From: Telmatospirillum sp.
GTDB lineage: Bacteria; Pseudomonadota; Alphaproteobacteria; Rhodospirillales; Magnetospirillaceae
Direction of reading: 5' to 3'
Length of the DNA: 64,000 nucleotides
Assembly (NCBI GenBank): GCA_009712185.1
Contig: WASQ01000054.1
Location: 1-64,000, forward strand
The notes beneath the pieces are model-generated. The model did no database searches and was not told where the DNA came from. It saw only the letters and a list, made by a program, of their open reading frames with translations. This document shows positions 10,075-18,456 of the stretch, piece by piece (within the stretch, counting starts at the first letter, position 1; the number at the start of each line of letters is the position of its first letter). The position numbers were made by a program, and so were the translations under genes.

Positions 10075-10866
10075 ATGACGCAAAATGCGGATGCGGCCGA
10101 GGCCGCCGGAACGGGCGGGATATTAGCACGGGGAGAAGCGGCGACAATCGCCTACAACAGGATAGAGGGAAAAAACCCGGGAATCGTCTTTCTGCACGGT
10201 TTCCGTTCGGACCGGACCGGGACCAAGGCCGTCGCGCTCGAGGCGTTCTGCCGCCGCCGCGGCCAGGCCTTCGTGCGGTTCGATGCCAGCGGTCACGGGG
10301 AAAGCGGGGCGAGGTTCGAGGACGGCTCGATCAGTCAGTGGGCGGCCGACGCGGTCGATGTCGTCGACCGCCTGACCGACGGCCCCCAGATCCTGGTGGG
10401 TTCCAGCATGGGCGGCTGGCTGATGCTGCTGGCCGCGCTGGCCCGGCCCCGCCGGGTGGCCGGGCTTCTGGGAATCGCGGCGGCCCCCGACTTCACGGAG
10501 GAGCTGATGGTGCCGGCCCTGTCCCCGGACCAGCGGACCGCCCTGTTGCGGGAGGGACGGATCATGATCGACGGCGGCTACGGACTGCCCCCCTGTCCGC
10601 TGACCCGTCATCTGATCGAGGACGGACGCCGCAATCTGCTGCTGGCCGCGCCGATCAACCTGTCCTGTCCGGTCCGGTTGATCCACGGCCAGCGCGACCA
10701 GGACGTGCCCTGGCAGACGGCGCTGCGGCTGGCCGACGACCTGGCCTCGGACGATGTCGAGGTCACTCTCGTCAAATCCGGCGGTCACCGGTTGAGCGAG
10801 CCACAGGACATCCGCCTGATCGAGGAGGTTCTGGACCGGCTGCTGCGCCGCGTCGAACAAGGCTGA
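10075..10866 (+). CDS. Alpha/beta hydrolase
   Basis: A 263-residue serine hydrolase. Visible elements are the oxyanion region FLHGFRSDRTGTKA, the nucleophile elbow GSSMGG (about residue 107), the acid region GQRDQDVPW and the catalytic His in SGGHRLSE. The pattern is close to ABHD10-like thioesterases/carboxylesterases. ATG 10075 is preferred over ATG 10069 because a GGAA sequence is eight bases upstream. Substrate unknown. No signal peptide, so cytosolic. Confidence 0.85.
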   Translation: MTQNADAAEAAGTGGILARGEAATIAYNRIEGKNPGIVFLHGFRSDRTGTKAVALEAFCRRRGQAFVRFDASGHGESGARFEDGSISQWAADAVDVVDRLTDGPQILVGSSMGGWLMLLAALARPRRVAGLLGIAAAPDFTEELMVPALSPDQRTALLREGRIMIDGGYGLPPCPLTRHLIEDGRRNLLLAAPINLSCPVRLIHGQRDQDVPWQTALRLADDLASDDVEVTLVKSGGHRLSEPQDIRLIEEVLDRLLRRVEQG

Positions 10867-10875
10867 CAGCCGCCG

Positions 10876-10913
10876 CCCCCCCCCCGTCCTGCCGACACCG
10901 TCCTGCCGACCCC
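10876..10913. repeat. Poly-C tract and short tandem repeat
   Basis: Ten consecutive C (10876-10885) followed by a tandem GTCCTGCCGAC-type 14-bp repeat, between two convergent genes. It is outside both coding regions, so length change would not shift a frame. Confidence 0.6.
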
Positions 10914-10923
10914 GATCCCGGGA

Positions 10924-11793
10924 TCAGTCGTCGCGGCCGGCCAGGGCGGCCAATCCCTCCCGATAGGTGGGATAGGACAGCGTGACGCCCAATTGCCGGT
11001 GCAGACGGTCGTTGCGAACACGCCGGTTATCGGCCCAGAAGCTCTGCGCCATGGGGGACAGGCTGGCCGCGTCGAACGGTGTTTCCGGCGGGACCGGCAC
11101 GCCCAGCAGCCCGCAGGCATGGGCGATGACATCCTGTGGCGGAGCGGCCTCGTCGTCGCAGACATTATAAATGGCACCGGGCGACGGCGCGTTCATCGAG
11201 GCTTCAAGCACGGTGGCGATATCCTCGACGTGGATGCGGCTGAAGACCTGCCCCGGTTTGACGATCCGCCGCGCCCGCCCGGCCCGCACATCATCGATGG
11301 CGCTTCGCCCGGGACCATAGATTCCGGCCAGCCGGAACAGATGGACCGGAACGCCGTTGCGGCGCCAGAGATCGAGCCAGCCCGCCTCGGCGGTGACGCG
11401 CCGCCAGGCCCGCTGCGACTTCGGCCGCAGCGCCGATTCCTCGTCCACCCAGTCCCCGCCATAGTCGCCATAGACGCCGGTCGTCGACAGATAGCCCGTC
11501 CAGGACACCCCCGGACCGGCGGCGGCAAGGGCGGTCCGCGCCATATCCAGCACCGGATCGCCCTCCTCGTCCGGCGGCACCGAACTCAGGATATGGGTGG
11601 CCCCGGTCAACGCGCCGGCCGGCAGCGGATGCTGGCGGTCGAACAGGAAACAGTCGATCCCCTGCGCCGTCAGATCCGCAAGATGCGCCGGATCGCGGGA
11701 GGTTCCCGCCACCGACCAACCCCGCGGCTGAAGGCGGCGGACCAACACCCGGGCACTGTAGCCGAGACCGAAGCAGAAAAGACGAGGGGTCAT
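10924..11793 (-). CDS. NAD-dependent epimerase/dehydratase (SDR family)
   Basis: Extended/atypical SDR of 289 residues starting MTPRLFCFGLGYSARVLVRR, whose GxGYSA segment is the dinucleotide-binding turn. A YLSTTGVYGDYGGDWVDE segment matches the substrate/active-site region of YeeZ-like epimerases. The ATG at 11793 is chosen because the frame upstream is low-complexity and runs into the divergent TPR gene leader. Likely acts on a nucleotide sugar or related small molecule; the substrate is not inferable. Confidence 0.82.
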   Translation of the reverse strand: MTPRLFCFGLGYSARVLVRRLQPRGWSVAGTSRDPAHLADLTAQGIDCFLFDRQHPLPAGALTGATHILSSVPPDEEGDPVLDMARTALAAAGPGVSWTGYLSTTGVYGDYGGDWVDEESALRPKSQRAWRRVTAEAGWLDLWRRNGVPVHLFRLAGIYGPGRSAIDDVRAGRARRIVKPGQVFSRIHVEDIATVLEASMNAPSPGAIYNVCDDEAAPPQDVIAHACGLLGVPVPPETPFDAASLSPMAQSFWADNRRVRNDRLHRQLGVTLSYPTYREGLAALAGRDD

Positions 11794-11858
11794 GGGAGGC
11801 CTTGCATTCCTGGTTGTTCCGTCGGACTGTACCGCCGTTGTCCAATCGGGAACAAGAT

Positions 11859-12779
11859 ATGCCACGACGCCTTTGCCCGCGCCCCCGGCCGGGCCTCCTC
11901 TCCGGCACCCTTCTGGCCGCGCTGCTTGCCCTGGGCCTTGCCGGCCCCGAGGCTTCCGCCAGGGACGCCGCTCAGAAACAGGGAACCCCGCAGGCCTCCC
12001 AGCAGGTTCCGGGGCGCCAGAGCCAGACGCAACAGAGCCAGACGCCGCAGGCCGGGGCGGCAACCTCCCCGAAGCCGCAGGAGGGACCGGGTGAAAGCAT
12101 CGATGACGCCCGGCAGTATAAACACTGCATCGCCCTGGCGCGGCAGAAGCCGGACGAGGGTTGGGAAGAGGCCCTGGCCTGGACCAGCCTGGGCGGGGGG
12201 GACCCGGCCCGCCATTGCGGCGCCATCGCGCTGATCGGCATGCGCCAGTTCGCCGAGGGTGCCCAGCGGCTGGAGGATCTGGCGGCCGGCAGCCACCGGG
12301 ATGCGAAGCTGCGTGCCGGAATGCTGGCCCAGGCCGGCCAGGCCTGGCTTCTGGCCGACAATCCGGAACGCGCCAACGCCGCCCAGACGGCCGCCCTGAA
12401 GCTGGTTCCCGGGGCCCCGGACCTTCTCGTCGACCGGTCCCAGAGCCTGGCGGCCGCCAAGAATTACCGCGACGCCCTGGCGGACCTGGATCAGGCCCTG
12501 AAGGCCTCGCCCGACCGCGTCGACGCCCTGACCTTCCGCGCCACCGCGAAGCGCTATCTCGACGACAGAAAGGGGGCCATGGACGATATCGGACATGCCC
12601 TCAAGGTCGATCCGCAGTATCAGGACGCCTGGCTGGAGCAGGGTATTCTGAAGCGTCTGGCCGATGACAGCGACGGGGCGCGCCAGTCCTGGCTCAAAGT
12701 CCTGGATATCGCGCCCAACTCGTCGGCGGCCGATATGGCGCGACGCAACATCGAATTGCTGGACGTCAAAGACCGGTGA
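11859..12779 (+). CDS. Exported TPR-repeat protein
   Basis: A 306-residue protein. The ATG at 11859 begins a signal peptide (MPRRLCPRPRPGLLSGTLL, hydrophobic core, cleavage near EASA-RD). A Gln/Pro-rich linker follows (about residues 40-80), then several tetratricopeptide helices from about 95 on, e.g. DALADLDQALKASPDRVDAL and AMDDIGHALKVDPQYQDAWL. Likely a periplasmic scaffold. The next feature downstream is the leuA leader, but a functional link to leucine synthesis is not suggested. Confidence 0.85.
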   Translation: MPRRLCPRPRPGLLSGTLLAALLALGLAGPEASARDAAQKQGTPQASQQVPGRQSQTQQSQTPQAGAATSPKPQEGPGESIDDARQYKHCIALARQKPDEGWEEALAWTSLGGGDPARHCGAIALIGMRQFAEGAQRLEDLAAGSHRDAKLRAGMLAQAGQAWLLADNPERANAAQTAALKLVPGAPDLLVDRSQSLAAAKNYRDALADLDQALKASPDRVDALTFRATAKRYLDDRKGAMDDIGHALKVDPQYQDAWLEQGILKRLADDSDGARQSWLKVLDIAPNSSAADMARRNIELLDVKDR

Positions 12780-12795
12780 TGCTACTTATGGCGTC

Positions 12796-12924
12796 ATGAG
12801 CGTTCAGACGGACCAACTCTCGCTTCTGCGACTTCTTGGCCCGGTCTCCCTGAGAGACCGGGACAGTGTCGTTGCGGGTTGGTCATTGGAGTCTGAATCT
12901 CATGGAACCGTTTTGTTCCAATAA
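12796..12924 (+). CDS. Candidate leuA leader peptide
   Basis: A 42-codon frame starting MSVQTDQLSLLRLLGPVSLR, with six Leu codons between codons 8 and 19, directly upstream of leuA. A 9-bp hairpin CCCGGTCTC/GAGACCGGG (12840-12848 with 12854-12862) sits just after the Leu run, and a terminator follows at 12954-12981. This is the layout of amino-acid attenuation: when charged tRNA-Leu is scarce, the ribosome stalls on the Leu codons. No clear ribosome binding site precedes the ATG. The frame could be shorter than shown. Confidence 0.6.
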   Translation: MSVQTDQLSLLRLLGPVSLRDRDSVVAGWSLESESHGTVLFQ

Positions 12925-12953
12925 TCAATTTTCCATCGTCAGACATGATCCGT

Positions 12954-12981
12954 TCAGCCGGGAAAAGCGGCTGATGCTTTT
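12954..12981 (+). terminator. Candidate attenuator terminator of leuA
   Basis: TCAGCCG (12954-12960) pairs with CGGCTGA (12968-12974) around a GGAAAAG loop, followed by TGCTTTTG. It lies between the Leu-rich leader peptide and the leuA start, about 90 bases before leuA. The competing antiterminator pairing is not evident by eye. Confidence 0.55.
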
Positions 12982-13072
12982 GCGTGTCCGCCATCTGGCG
13001 CGACTTTGACGTTGCCGGTCGCCCCTCTTTTTTCCGCGATTTCAACGGTTGCGCGCCCCAGGAGAAATGACG

Positions 13073-14734
13073 ATGAACACGATGCCTTTCGACAAATACC
13101 GCCCCTTCAATCCGGTTCCTCTGACCGACCGCCAATGGCCCGGCCGGACGATCGACGCGGCGCCGGGATGGTGCAGTGTCGACCTGCGCGACGGCAATCA
13201 GGCGCTGATCGAGCCCATGTCGCCGCCGGCCAAGCGGCGGATGTTCGAACTGCTGGTCGAGATGGGATTCAAGGAGATCGAGGTCGGTTTCCCCGCCGCC
13301 TCGCAGACCGATTTCGACTTTCTCCGGTTGCTGATCGATGAGGGGCTGATCCCCGACGACGTCACGATCCAGGTCCTGACCCAGTCGCGTGAGCATCTGA
13401 TCCGACGGACTTTCGACGCCATCCGCGGAGCCCGCCGTGTGATCGTCCATCTCTACAACTCCACGTCCGAGTTGCAGCGCCGGGTGGTGTTCGGCGCCGA
13501 GCGAGACGCCGTCACCGCCATTGCCGTCACCGGCACGACATTGATCAGGGATCTGGCGGCCGGCATGGACGGGACCGAGATCGTTTTCCAATATTCGCCG
13601 GAAAGCTTCACCGGCACCGAACTCGATTACGCGGTGGAGATCACCGAGGCGGTGATGGCGGCCTGGCAGCCGACCCCGGCCAGACGGATGATCGTCAACC
13701 TCCCCGCCACCGTGGAAATGGCGAGCCCCAATGTCTATGCCGACCAGATCGAGTGGTTCTGCCGGCATGTGAAAAATCGCGACAGCCTGATCGTCAGCGT
13801 GCATCCCCATAACGACCGGGGCACCGCGGTAGCCGCCGCCGAACTGGCGGTGATGGCGGGTGCCGAGCGGATCGAGGGCACGCTGTTCGGAAATGGCGAG
13901 CGGACCGGCAATGTCGATATCGTGACGCTGGCTATGAACATGATGACCCAGGGCGTCGACCCCAGGCTCGCCATATCCGACATCAACCGGATCATCACGG
14001 TCTCGGAGGAATGTACCCAGATCCCCGTCCATCCGCGCCATCCCTACGCCGGCGCGCTGGTCTTCACCGCCTTCTCCGGATCGCACCAGGATGCGATCAA
14101 GAAGGGGCTGGCGGCGTTGCGCCTGTCGGGCAGCAATGTCTGGGAAGTTCCCTATCTGCCGGTCGATCCCGCCGACCTCGGCCGCAGCTATGAAGCGGTG
14201 ATCCGCATCAACAGCCAGTCCGGCAAGGGCGGCGTCTCCTATATCCTGGAACAGGAATACGGCCTGACGCTGCCGCGCCCCTTGCAGGTTGAACTCGCCC
14301 AGTTGGTGCAGAAGACCACCGACGCGACCGGCAAGGAAATCTCCGCCAGGGAGATCTGGCAGCATTTCGAGCGGGAATTCGTCAATGTGAACCAGCCCGT
14401 CGCGCTGGTCCGTCACCACTTCGAGCATCTGGGTGAAAGCGGCCGCATGAGCGCGACCCTGCGCATGGCGGACGGGGAGCGGACGATCAACGGTCGCGGC
14501 AACGGCCCGATCGACGCCTTCATCGACGCTTTGCGGACGATCGGCCTGTCGGTCCCGCTGGTCGACTATTCCGAACACTCCGTCGGCCGGGGCGCCAATG
14601 CGAAGGCGGTCGCCTATGTCGAGATCACCGGCCGCGACGGCAGCCTCACCGGGGTCGGCATGAACGAGGACATCGTCGGCGCGTCGCTTGAGGCCGTCAT
14701 CTCCGCCGTCAACCGGCGCGAACGCCGGTCGTAG
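13073..14734 (+). CDS. leuA: 2-isopropylmalate synthase
   Basis: First committed step of leucine synthesis: 2-oxoisovalerate plus acetyl-CoA to 2-isopropylmalate. The 553-residue protein is the long type-2 form: a DRE-TIM barrel with WCSVDLRDGNQALIEPM, the metal-binding SVHPHNDRGTAVA, then the C-terminal LeuA allosteric domain (ending YVEITGRDGSLTGVGMNEDI). AGGAG at 13060 is eight bases before ATG 13073 but only two before ATG 13067, so 13073 is preferred. Expression is probably controlled by the upstream leader. No other leu gene is next to it. Confidence 0.95.
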   Translation: MNTMPFDKYRPFNPVPLTDRQWPGRTIDAAPGWCSVDLRDGNQALIEPMSPPAKRRMFELLVEMGFKEIEVGFPAASQTDFDFLRLLIDEGLIPDDVTIQVLTQSREHLIRRTFDAIRGARRVIVHLYNSTSELQRRVVFGAERDAVTAIAVTGTTLIRDLAAGMDGTEIVFQYSPESFTGTELDYAVEITEAVMAAWQPTPARRMIVNLPATVEMASPNVYADQIEWFCRHVKNRDSLIVSVHPHNDRGTAVAAAELAVMAGAERIEGTLFGNGERTGNVDIVTLAMNMMTQGVDPRLAISDINRIITVSEECTQIPVHPRHPYAGALVFTAFSGSHQDAIKKGLAALRLSGSNVWEVPYLPVDPADLGRSYEAVIRINSQSGKGGVSYILEQEYGLTLPRPLQVELAQLVQKTTDATGKEISAREIWQHFEREFVNVNQPVALVRHHFEHLGESGRMSATLRMADGERTINGRGNGPIDAFIDALRTIGLSVPLVDYSEHSVGRGANAKAVAYVEITGRDGSLTGVGMNEDIVGASLEAVISAVNRRERRS

Positions 14735-14767
14735 AGGTCAAAGTCCAAAGGCTGAGTTCCTGAATCA

Positions 14768-14912
14768 GGAGTGGGGCGGGCGTCCGCGCGTGTGAAAAAA
14801 TCAGTGGCACCGGCGATTTCTTTCACACGCTCTCCCGTCCACCGTTCGGCGGAAGCCGAAAAATCCGCATTTCCCTTTGCTTTCGTATCGAAGGCGGGCC
14901 GATGCCCGCCCC
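14768..14912. repeat. REP-like repeat with a nested palindromic insert
   Basis: Shares GAGTGGGGCGG, CGTTCGGCGGAAGCCGAAAA and GCATTTCC with the copy at 97-207. Between the first two blocks it carries about 44 extra bases (about 14788-14834) with terminal arms GCGTGTGAAA / TTTCACACGC. The right arm plus CTCTCCCG recurs at 53033-53050. This looks like a small palindromic element inserted into an older repeat. Confidence 0.7.
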
Positions 14913-15254
14913 CTCCCGGCACCGGGATCAATCCGCCGGACATCCATCAGTGGAGCCCCTTGCCCGGACTTGGGGCCTCCCGGATCGACGACAGGCCCTG
15001 AGGAAATCCCACCGGTTCCGGCGCGCGAATTCCCGTTAATCTTATCTTACAAGAGTAAGAAGATGTGGAATTCACCCGCCCGGCCTCCTATCTTTTTGCA
15101 AGGCACACTCATGACCGGGAGGTTTGCCTGACGTGGGTCGCACCCGCTGTTCCCCACTTTCCTTCGCATCCCGCGCCCTTCGACGGCGCGGTAAGCGCCC
15201 CTCTCTCCCCGTCGCTTCCTGTCCCCTCCGCATCAGCCGGCCGGGTCAGTCGCC
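14913..15254. other. Intergenic stretch before the phoH terminator
   Basis: About 340 bases without a credible gene. It contains a small AT-rich hairpin (CTTAC/GTAAG near 15047-15060) and short paired segments AGGCA/TGCCT near 15100-15130. Because a terminator follows at 15255 and no coding gene precedes it on this strand after leuA, an unannotated small transcript is possible. Confidence 0.3.
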
Positions 15255-15287
15255 AAGCCTCCCCTCGCGGAGGCTTTTTCTTTTTTC
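15255..15287 (+). terminator. Strong intrinsic terminator upstream of phoH
   Basis: AAGCCTCC pairs with GGAGGCTT around a six-base loop, followed by TTTCTTTTTT. It ends a plus-strand transcript just before the phoH ribosome binding site; the transcript it ends could be leuA or an unrecognised small RNA. Confidence 0.8.
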
Positions 15288-15312
15288 CGGTACCATCCCT
15301 AGGAGCTGTTCT

Positions 15313-16053
15313 ATGGCCAAGCGTCCCCGTCCAGCCACCCAGCCCAAATCCGAATCCAACATCCACCCGCTCTACGGCACAGCCCCCCAAGGGAGTTGGG
15401 ATCCCCTTGGCGAAGAACAGCGCGATCAGAGCTATGTAAAAAAAGTCCGTCCGCAAAGTGACAACCAGCGCGCCCTTCTCGAAGCGCTGGAGGAGCGCAA
15501 CCTGACCATCGCCCTCGGTCCCGCCGGGACCGGCAAGACCTATCTCGCCATCTCGGCCGCGGTCGAGGCCCTGGACGAAGGCCGCGTCGGCCGCATCGTG
15601 CTGTCGCGCCCGGCGGTCGAGGCGGGCGAGCGCCTGGGCTTCCTGCCCGGCGATCTGCAGGAAAAGCTGGCGCCCTATCTGCGCCCCCTCTATGACGCCC
15701 TGTCCGATCGCCTGGGAGGCAAGAGGCTGCGCTCCTGCCTGGCCGACGGGTCCATCGAGATCGCCCCGGTCGCCTATATGCGGGGCCGGACCCTCAACAA
15801 CGCCTTCATCGTCATCGATGAGGCGCAGAACTGCACTTACGGCCAGATCAAAATGCTGCTGACGCGGCTGGGCTGGCACTCCACCATGGTTCTGACCGGC
15901 GACCCCGATCAGACGGACCTGCTGCCCGGAATGTCCGGGCTGGCGGACATCGCCAACCGGCTGTCAGCCCTGTCGGAGGTTGCCGTGGTGCAACTGACGG
16001 ATCGCGACATCATCCGCCACCCCCTGGTCGGAGCGATGCTGACAGTGCTATGA
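15313..16053 (+). CDS. PhoH family ATPase
   Basis: PhoH-like P-loop protein of 246 residues. The Walker A motif is ALGPAGTGKTYLA (about residue 70), Walker B is IVIDEAQNC (about 160), with a sensor-like LTGDPDQTDL segment. The protein is the short one-domain type without the KH domain of some relatives. AGGAG lies eight bases before ATG 15313. PhoH proteins are linked to RNA metabolism, but the exact role of the single-domain form is unclear. Confidence 0.9.
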   Translation: MAKRPRPATQPKSESNIHPLYGTAPQGSWDPLGEEQRDQSYVKKVRPQSDNQRALLEALEERNLTIALGPAGTGKTYLAISAAVEALDEGRVGRIVLSRPAVEAGERLGFLPGDLQEKLAPYLRPLYDALSDRLGGKRLRSCLADGSIEIAPVAYMRGRTLNNAFIVIDEAQNCTYGQIKMLLTRLGWHSTMVLTGDPDQTDLLPGMSGLADIANRLSALSEVAVVQLTDRDIIRHPLVGAMLTVL

Positions 16054-16078
16054 CACCGCCCGGACCCTGATCCGGTCC

Positions 16079-16102
16079 CCGGAGGGGCGCCCGCCCCTCC
16101 GG
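16079..16102 (+). terminator. Hairpin between phoH and the lactonase gene
   Basis: CCGGAGGGGC and GCCCCTCCGG are perfect complements with a four-base loop. There is no T run, so termination is uncertain; it may instead stabilise an upstream mRNA end. Confidence 0.4.
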
Positions 16103-16133
16103 CGATGTCCCACCGGACGAAGGAGCGGAAACG

Positions 16134-17192
16134 ATGACGGTTCGGGTTCTTGTCGGATGCTATCGCGCGGCGGAGGACCCGGGACTCGTCTTGGTTGACG
16201 TGGATGCGGCGAGCGGCGCCATGACCATCGCCGGTCTGTATTCCGGCAATGCCGATCCGTCTTTTCTGGCGCGCTCCACCGACGGGCGTTTTCTCTACGC
16301 CGTGAACGAACGGGTCGACCGGGACGGGCTGATCGCGGTCGGACTGAACAGGGTGCCAGACGCCGGCGCCCGCCGCCTGTCCACCGGTGGCGGCGCCCCA
16401 TGTCACATCGGCCTCAGCGATCGCCATGGACTTCTCGCCGTTGCCAATTATCTGGGCGGCAGCGTCGCCGTCTTCTCCCAGCCCTTCGATGGGTCTCCCC
16501 GGGATCCCGGGCGGATCCTCCACCCGGGCACGGCCCATGCCACGGCGTGCAGGGGCGCGGCCCCCGACCGGCAGGATGCCCCGCATCCCCATGCCGCCCT
16601 GTTCGATCCCGCCGATGACATCATGATGATCCCGGATCTGGGATGCGATCGCATCTGGCGCTATCGGATCGAGGGGCGGGGGCCGGAGGCCGCCTTTCAC
16701 CCCCTGTCCCCGATCGCCCTGCCACCGGGCACCGGCCCGCGCCATGCGGTGTTTTCACCAGACGGACGGTTTTTGTATCTGGTCGCGGAACTGGCCTCTG
16801 CGGTGATGGTTCTCGAACGCGTCGGCATGAACGACTGGCGGCTTACCGACAGCGTGTCGACGCTCGACGGAACCGCGGTTCCCGGCAACACGGCGGCCGC
16901 CATCTCCCTCGCGACGGAAGGCCGCCATCTCTATGTCTCGAACCGGGGCGACGACAGCATCGTCCTTTTCGGCACCTCTCCCTCGGGGCGCCTGCGCGCC
17001 CTCCAGCGGGTCGACAGCGGCGGCCGCACGCCCCGCCACCTGGCTCTCTCGCCGGATGGTCTTTTGCTGATGGCGGCCAATCAGGACAGCGGCGGCCTTC
17101 GTGCCTTTTCCCGCGATCCGCACCACGGGCATCTGACCGCCATCGGCCGCCCGCTGGACCTTCCCGGAGCCGCCTGCATCCTGTTCCTTTGA
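16134..17192 (+). CDS. Lactonase family beta-propeller protein
   Basis: 352 residues of the 7-bladed beta-propeller lactonase family (relatives of 6-phosphogluconolactonase PgL/YbhE). Blade repeats of the form SPDGRFLYLVAE, LATEGRHLYVSNRGDDSI and LSPDGLLLMAANQDSG recur through the chain, with HPHAALFDP in the middle as in other members. No signal peptide. Probably hydrolyses a sugar lactone, but these proteins are often over-annotated as phosphogluconolactonases. GGAG precedes the ATG by about eight bases. Confidence 0.85.
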   Translation: MTVRVLVGCYRAAEDPGLVLVDVDAASGAMTIAGLYSGNADPSFLARSTDGRFLYAVNERVDRDGLIAVGLNRVPDAGARRLSTGGGAPCHIGLSDRHGLLAVANYLGGSVAVFSQPFDGSPRDPGRILHPGTAHATACRGAAPDRQDAPHPHAALFDPADDIMMIPDLGCDRIWRYRIEGRGPEAAFHPLSPIALPPGTGPRHAVFSPDGRFLYLVAELASAVMVLERVGMNDWRLTDSVSTLDGTAVPGNTAAAISLATEGRHLYVSNRGDDSIVLFGTSPSGRLRALQRVDSGGRTPRHLALSPDGLLLMAANQDSGGLRAFSRDPHHGHLTAIGRPLDLPGAACILFL

Positions 17193-17204
17193 CGCGCCCC
17201 CGCG

Positions 17205-17837
17205 TCAGTAGCCGCACATTTTGTAGGGCCCGATGTCGAGATGAAGATGGTCGTGGTGCTCGTAGTTGCGGTTGGGCGTGATGACCAGATTGAACACACG
17301 GCAGGCCCCCTGCGCCACCTCATGTAAAAAGGTGCTTTTGGCTCCCTTGTTGCGCCAGTCCTTCGCGACGGAGATCACGGTCCCGTCCGCCAGTTCGAAC
17401 CCGGTCACATCGATCGCCCGGCCATAGCCATGCTGCGAGATGCGCTCCGCCCGGCCACCGATCTCGCCCCTGCAATTATAGCTGCCGGCATTGGACATAC
17501 GCCGCACGGCCTGCCCGAAGGTCCGCTGTGCGGCCGGCTGCACCACGGACGTTTCGAAGTCCGCGACGGTCGCCGCCAGCGGACAGGACATCATGGCCGG
17601 GCGGTTCCAGTCGATCGTTGACCGGCGGACCCGGACGGCCTGCGACACGCCGCAGCCCTCTGGCGTCGAGAAATCCTTGACCCGTTCGTAGGAGACATGC
17701 GCGTTGTCCAGGCGTTGCAGGCATTGCGCGAGCGAATCGGCGGGGCGGGATGCCGGGGCCGGCGGATGCGACGAACAGGCCGCCAATCCTGACACCGCCA
17801 TCACCAGGACGAGCCACACAGCACCCGTGCGCAACAC
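17205..17837 (-). CDS. Extensin-like lipoprotein
   Basis: A 210-residue protein starting at GTG 17837 with a lipobox-type signal (VMAVSGLAACSS). The rest matches the extensin-like C-terminal family: Cys residues in a conserved pattern (EGCGVSQ, MMSCPLA, NCRGE, GACRVF, KMCGY), SQHGYGRAIDV and HHDHLHLDIGP, the latter two resembling the zinc-binding D-Ala-D-Ala carboxypeptidase fold. Likely an envelope protein acting on or near peptidoglycan. It converges with the lactonase gene, 12 bases away. Confidence 0.85.
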   Translation of the reverse strand: MLRTGAVWLVLVMAVSGLAACSSHPPAPASRPADSLAQCLQRLDNAHVSYERVKDFSTPEGCGVSQAVRVRRSTIDWNRPAMMSCPLAATVADFETSVVQPAAQRTFGQAVRRMSNAGSYNCRGEIGGRAERISQHGYGRAIDVTGFELADGTVISVAKDWRNKGAKSTFLHEVAQGACRVFNLVITPNRNYEHHDHLHLDIGPYKMCGY

Positions 17838-17966
17838 TTCCCCTCCGCACCATCCGGCCCATCCCCCCGACGGCGAAGGCCGGAACCCTGTCGCGCCACT
17901 ATCGCCCGCCGCCGGGGCCGGAGCAATTGTAGAAATGGCGGGCTCCGGCCGCTCCCCCGCCGGGAA

Positions 17967-18422
17967 TCACTCCCCCAGGAGGTGCAGGACGACCTGACGG
18001 CGGTGGGGACGGTGCCGGTGTTCGAAGAGATAAATCCCCTGCCAGGTTCCCAGAACCGGGGCGCCGCCCGCCACGGGAATCGAAAGCTGGCAGGCGGTCA
18101 GGGCGGCGCGGATATGGGCCGGCATGTCGTCAGGCCCCTCGTCCTGATGGCGGTAAAGGGACCGCCCGGGCGTCTCATCCTCCGGCACCAGGCGCCGGAA
18201 AAAGGTCTCGAGGTCGTGACGGACCGAGGGATCGGCGTTCTCCTGCACGATCAGACTGGCCGAGGTGTGCCGGACGAACAGCGTCAGAAGCCCCTGGAGG
18301 ATGCCCTGCCCCTCCACCCAGCGCAGAACCGGCCTGGTGATCTCGTAAAGGCCGGCGCCGTCCGTCGCGACGTCGAGCGTGAGGCCGGCCTGCCGCAGGG
18401 GCGATGTCCCCCGCCCGGACAT
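17967..18422 (-). CDS. yjbQ: YjbQ family protein (UPF0047)
   Basis: Secondary thiamine-phosphate synthase-type enzyme of 151 residues. The family signature is clear: FVRHTSASLIVQENADPSV, YRHQDEGPDDMPAHIRAAL and the ending LGTWQGIYLFEHRHRPHRR. YjbQ proteins have weak thiamin phosphate synthase activity in vitro; the physiological role is unsettled. Upstream of it on the same strand is queC, 34 bases away. Confidence 0.92.
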   Translation of the reverse strand: MSGRGTSPLRQAGLTLDVATDGAGLYEITRPVLRWVEGQGILQGLLTLFVRHTSASLIVQENADPSVRHDLETFFRRLVPEDETPGRSLYRHQDEGPDDMPAHIRAALTACQLSIPVAGGAPVLGTWQGIYLFEHRHRPHRRQVVLHLLGE

Positions 18423-18456
18423 CAGACGACGGACCGGCGATGGCGGCCAGACCGGC

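Noticed and set aside
10876-10885. Phase-variable poly-C tract
   Set aside because: It lies after the stop codons of both convergent genes, so slippage would not alter any protein.
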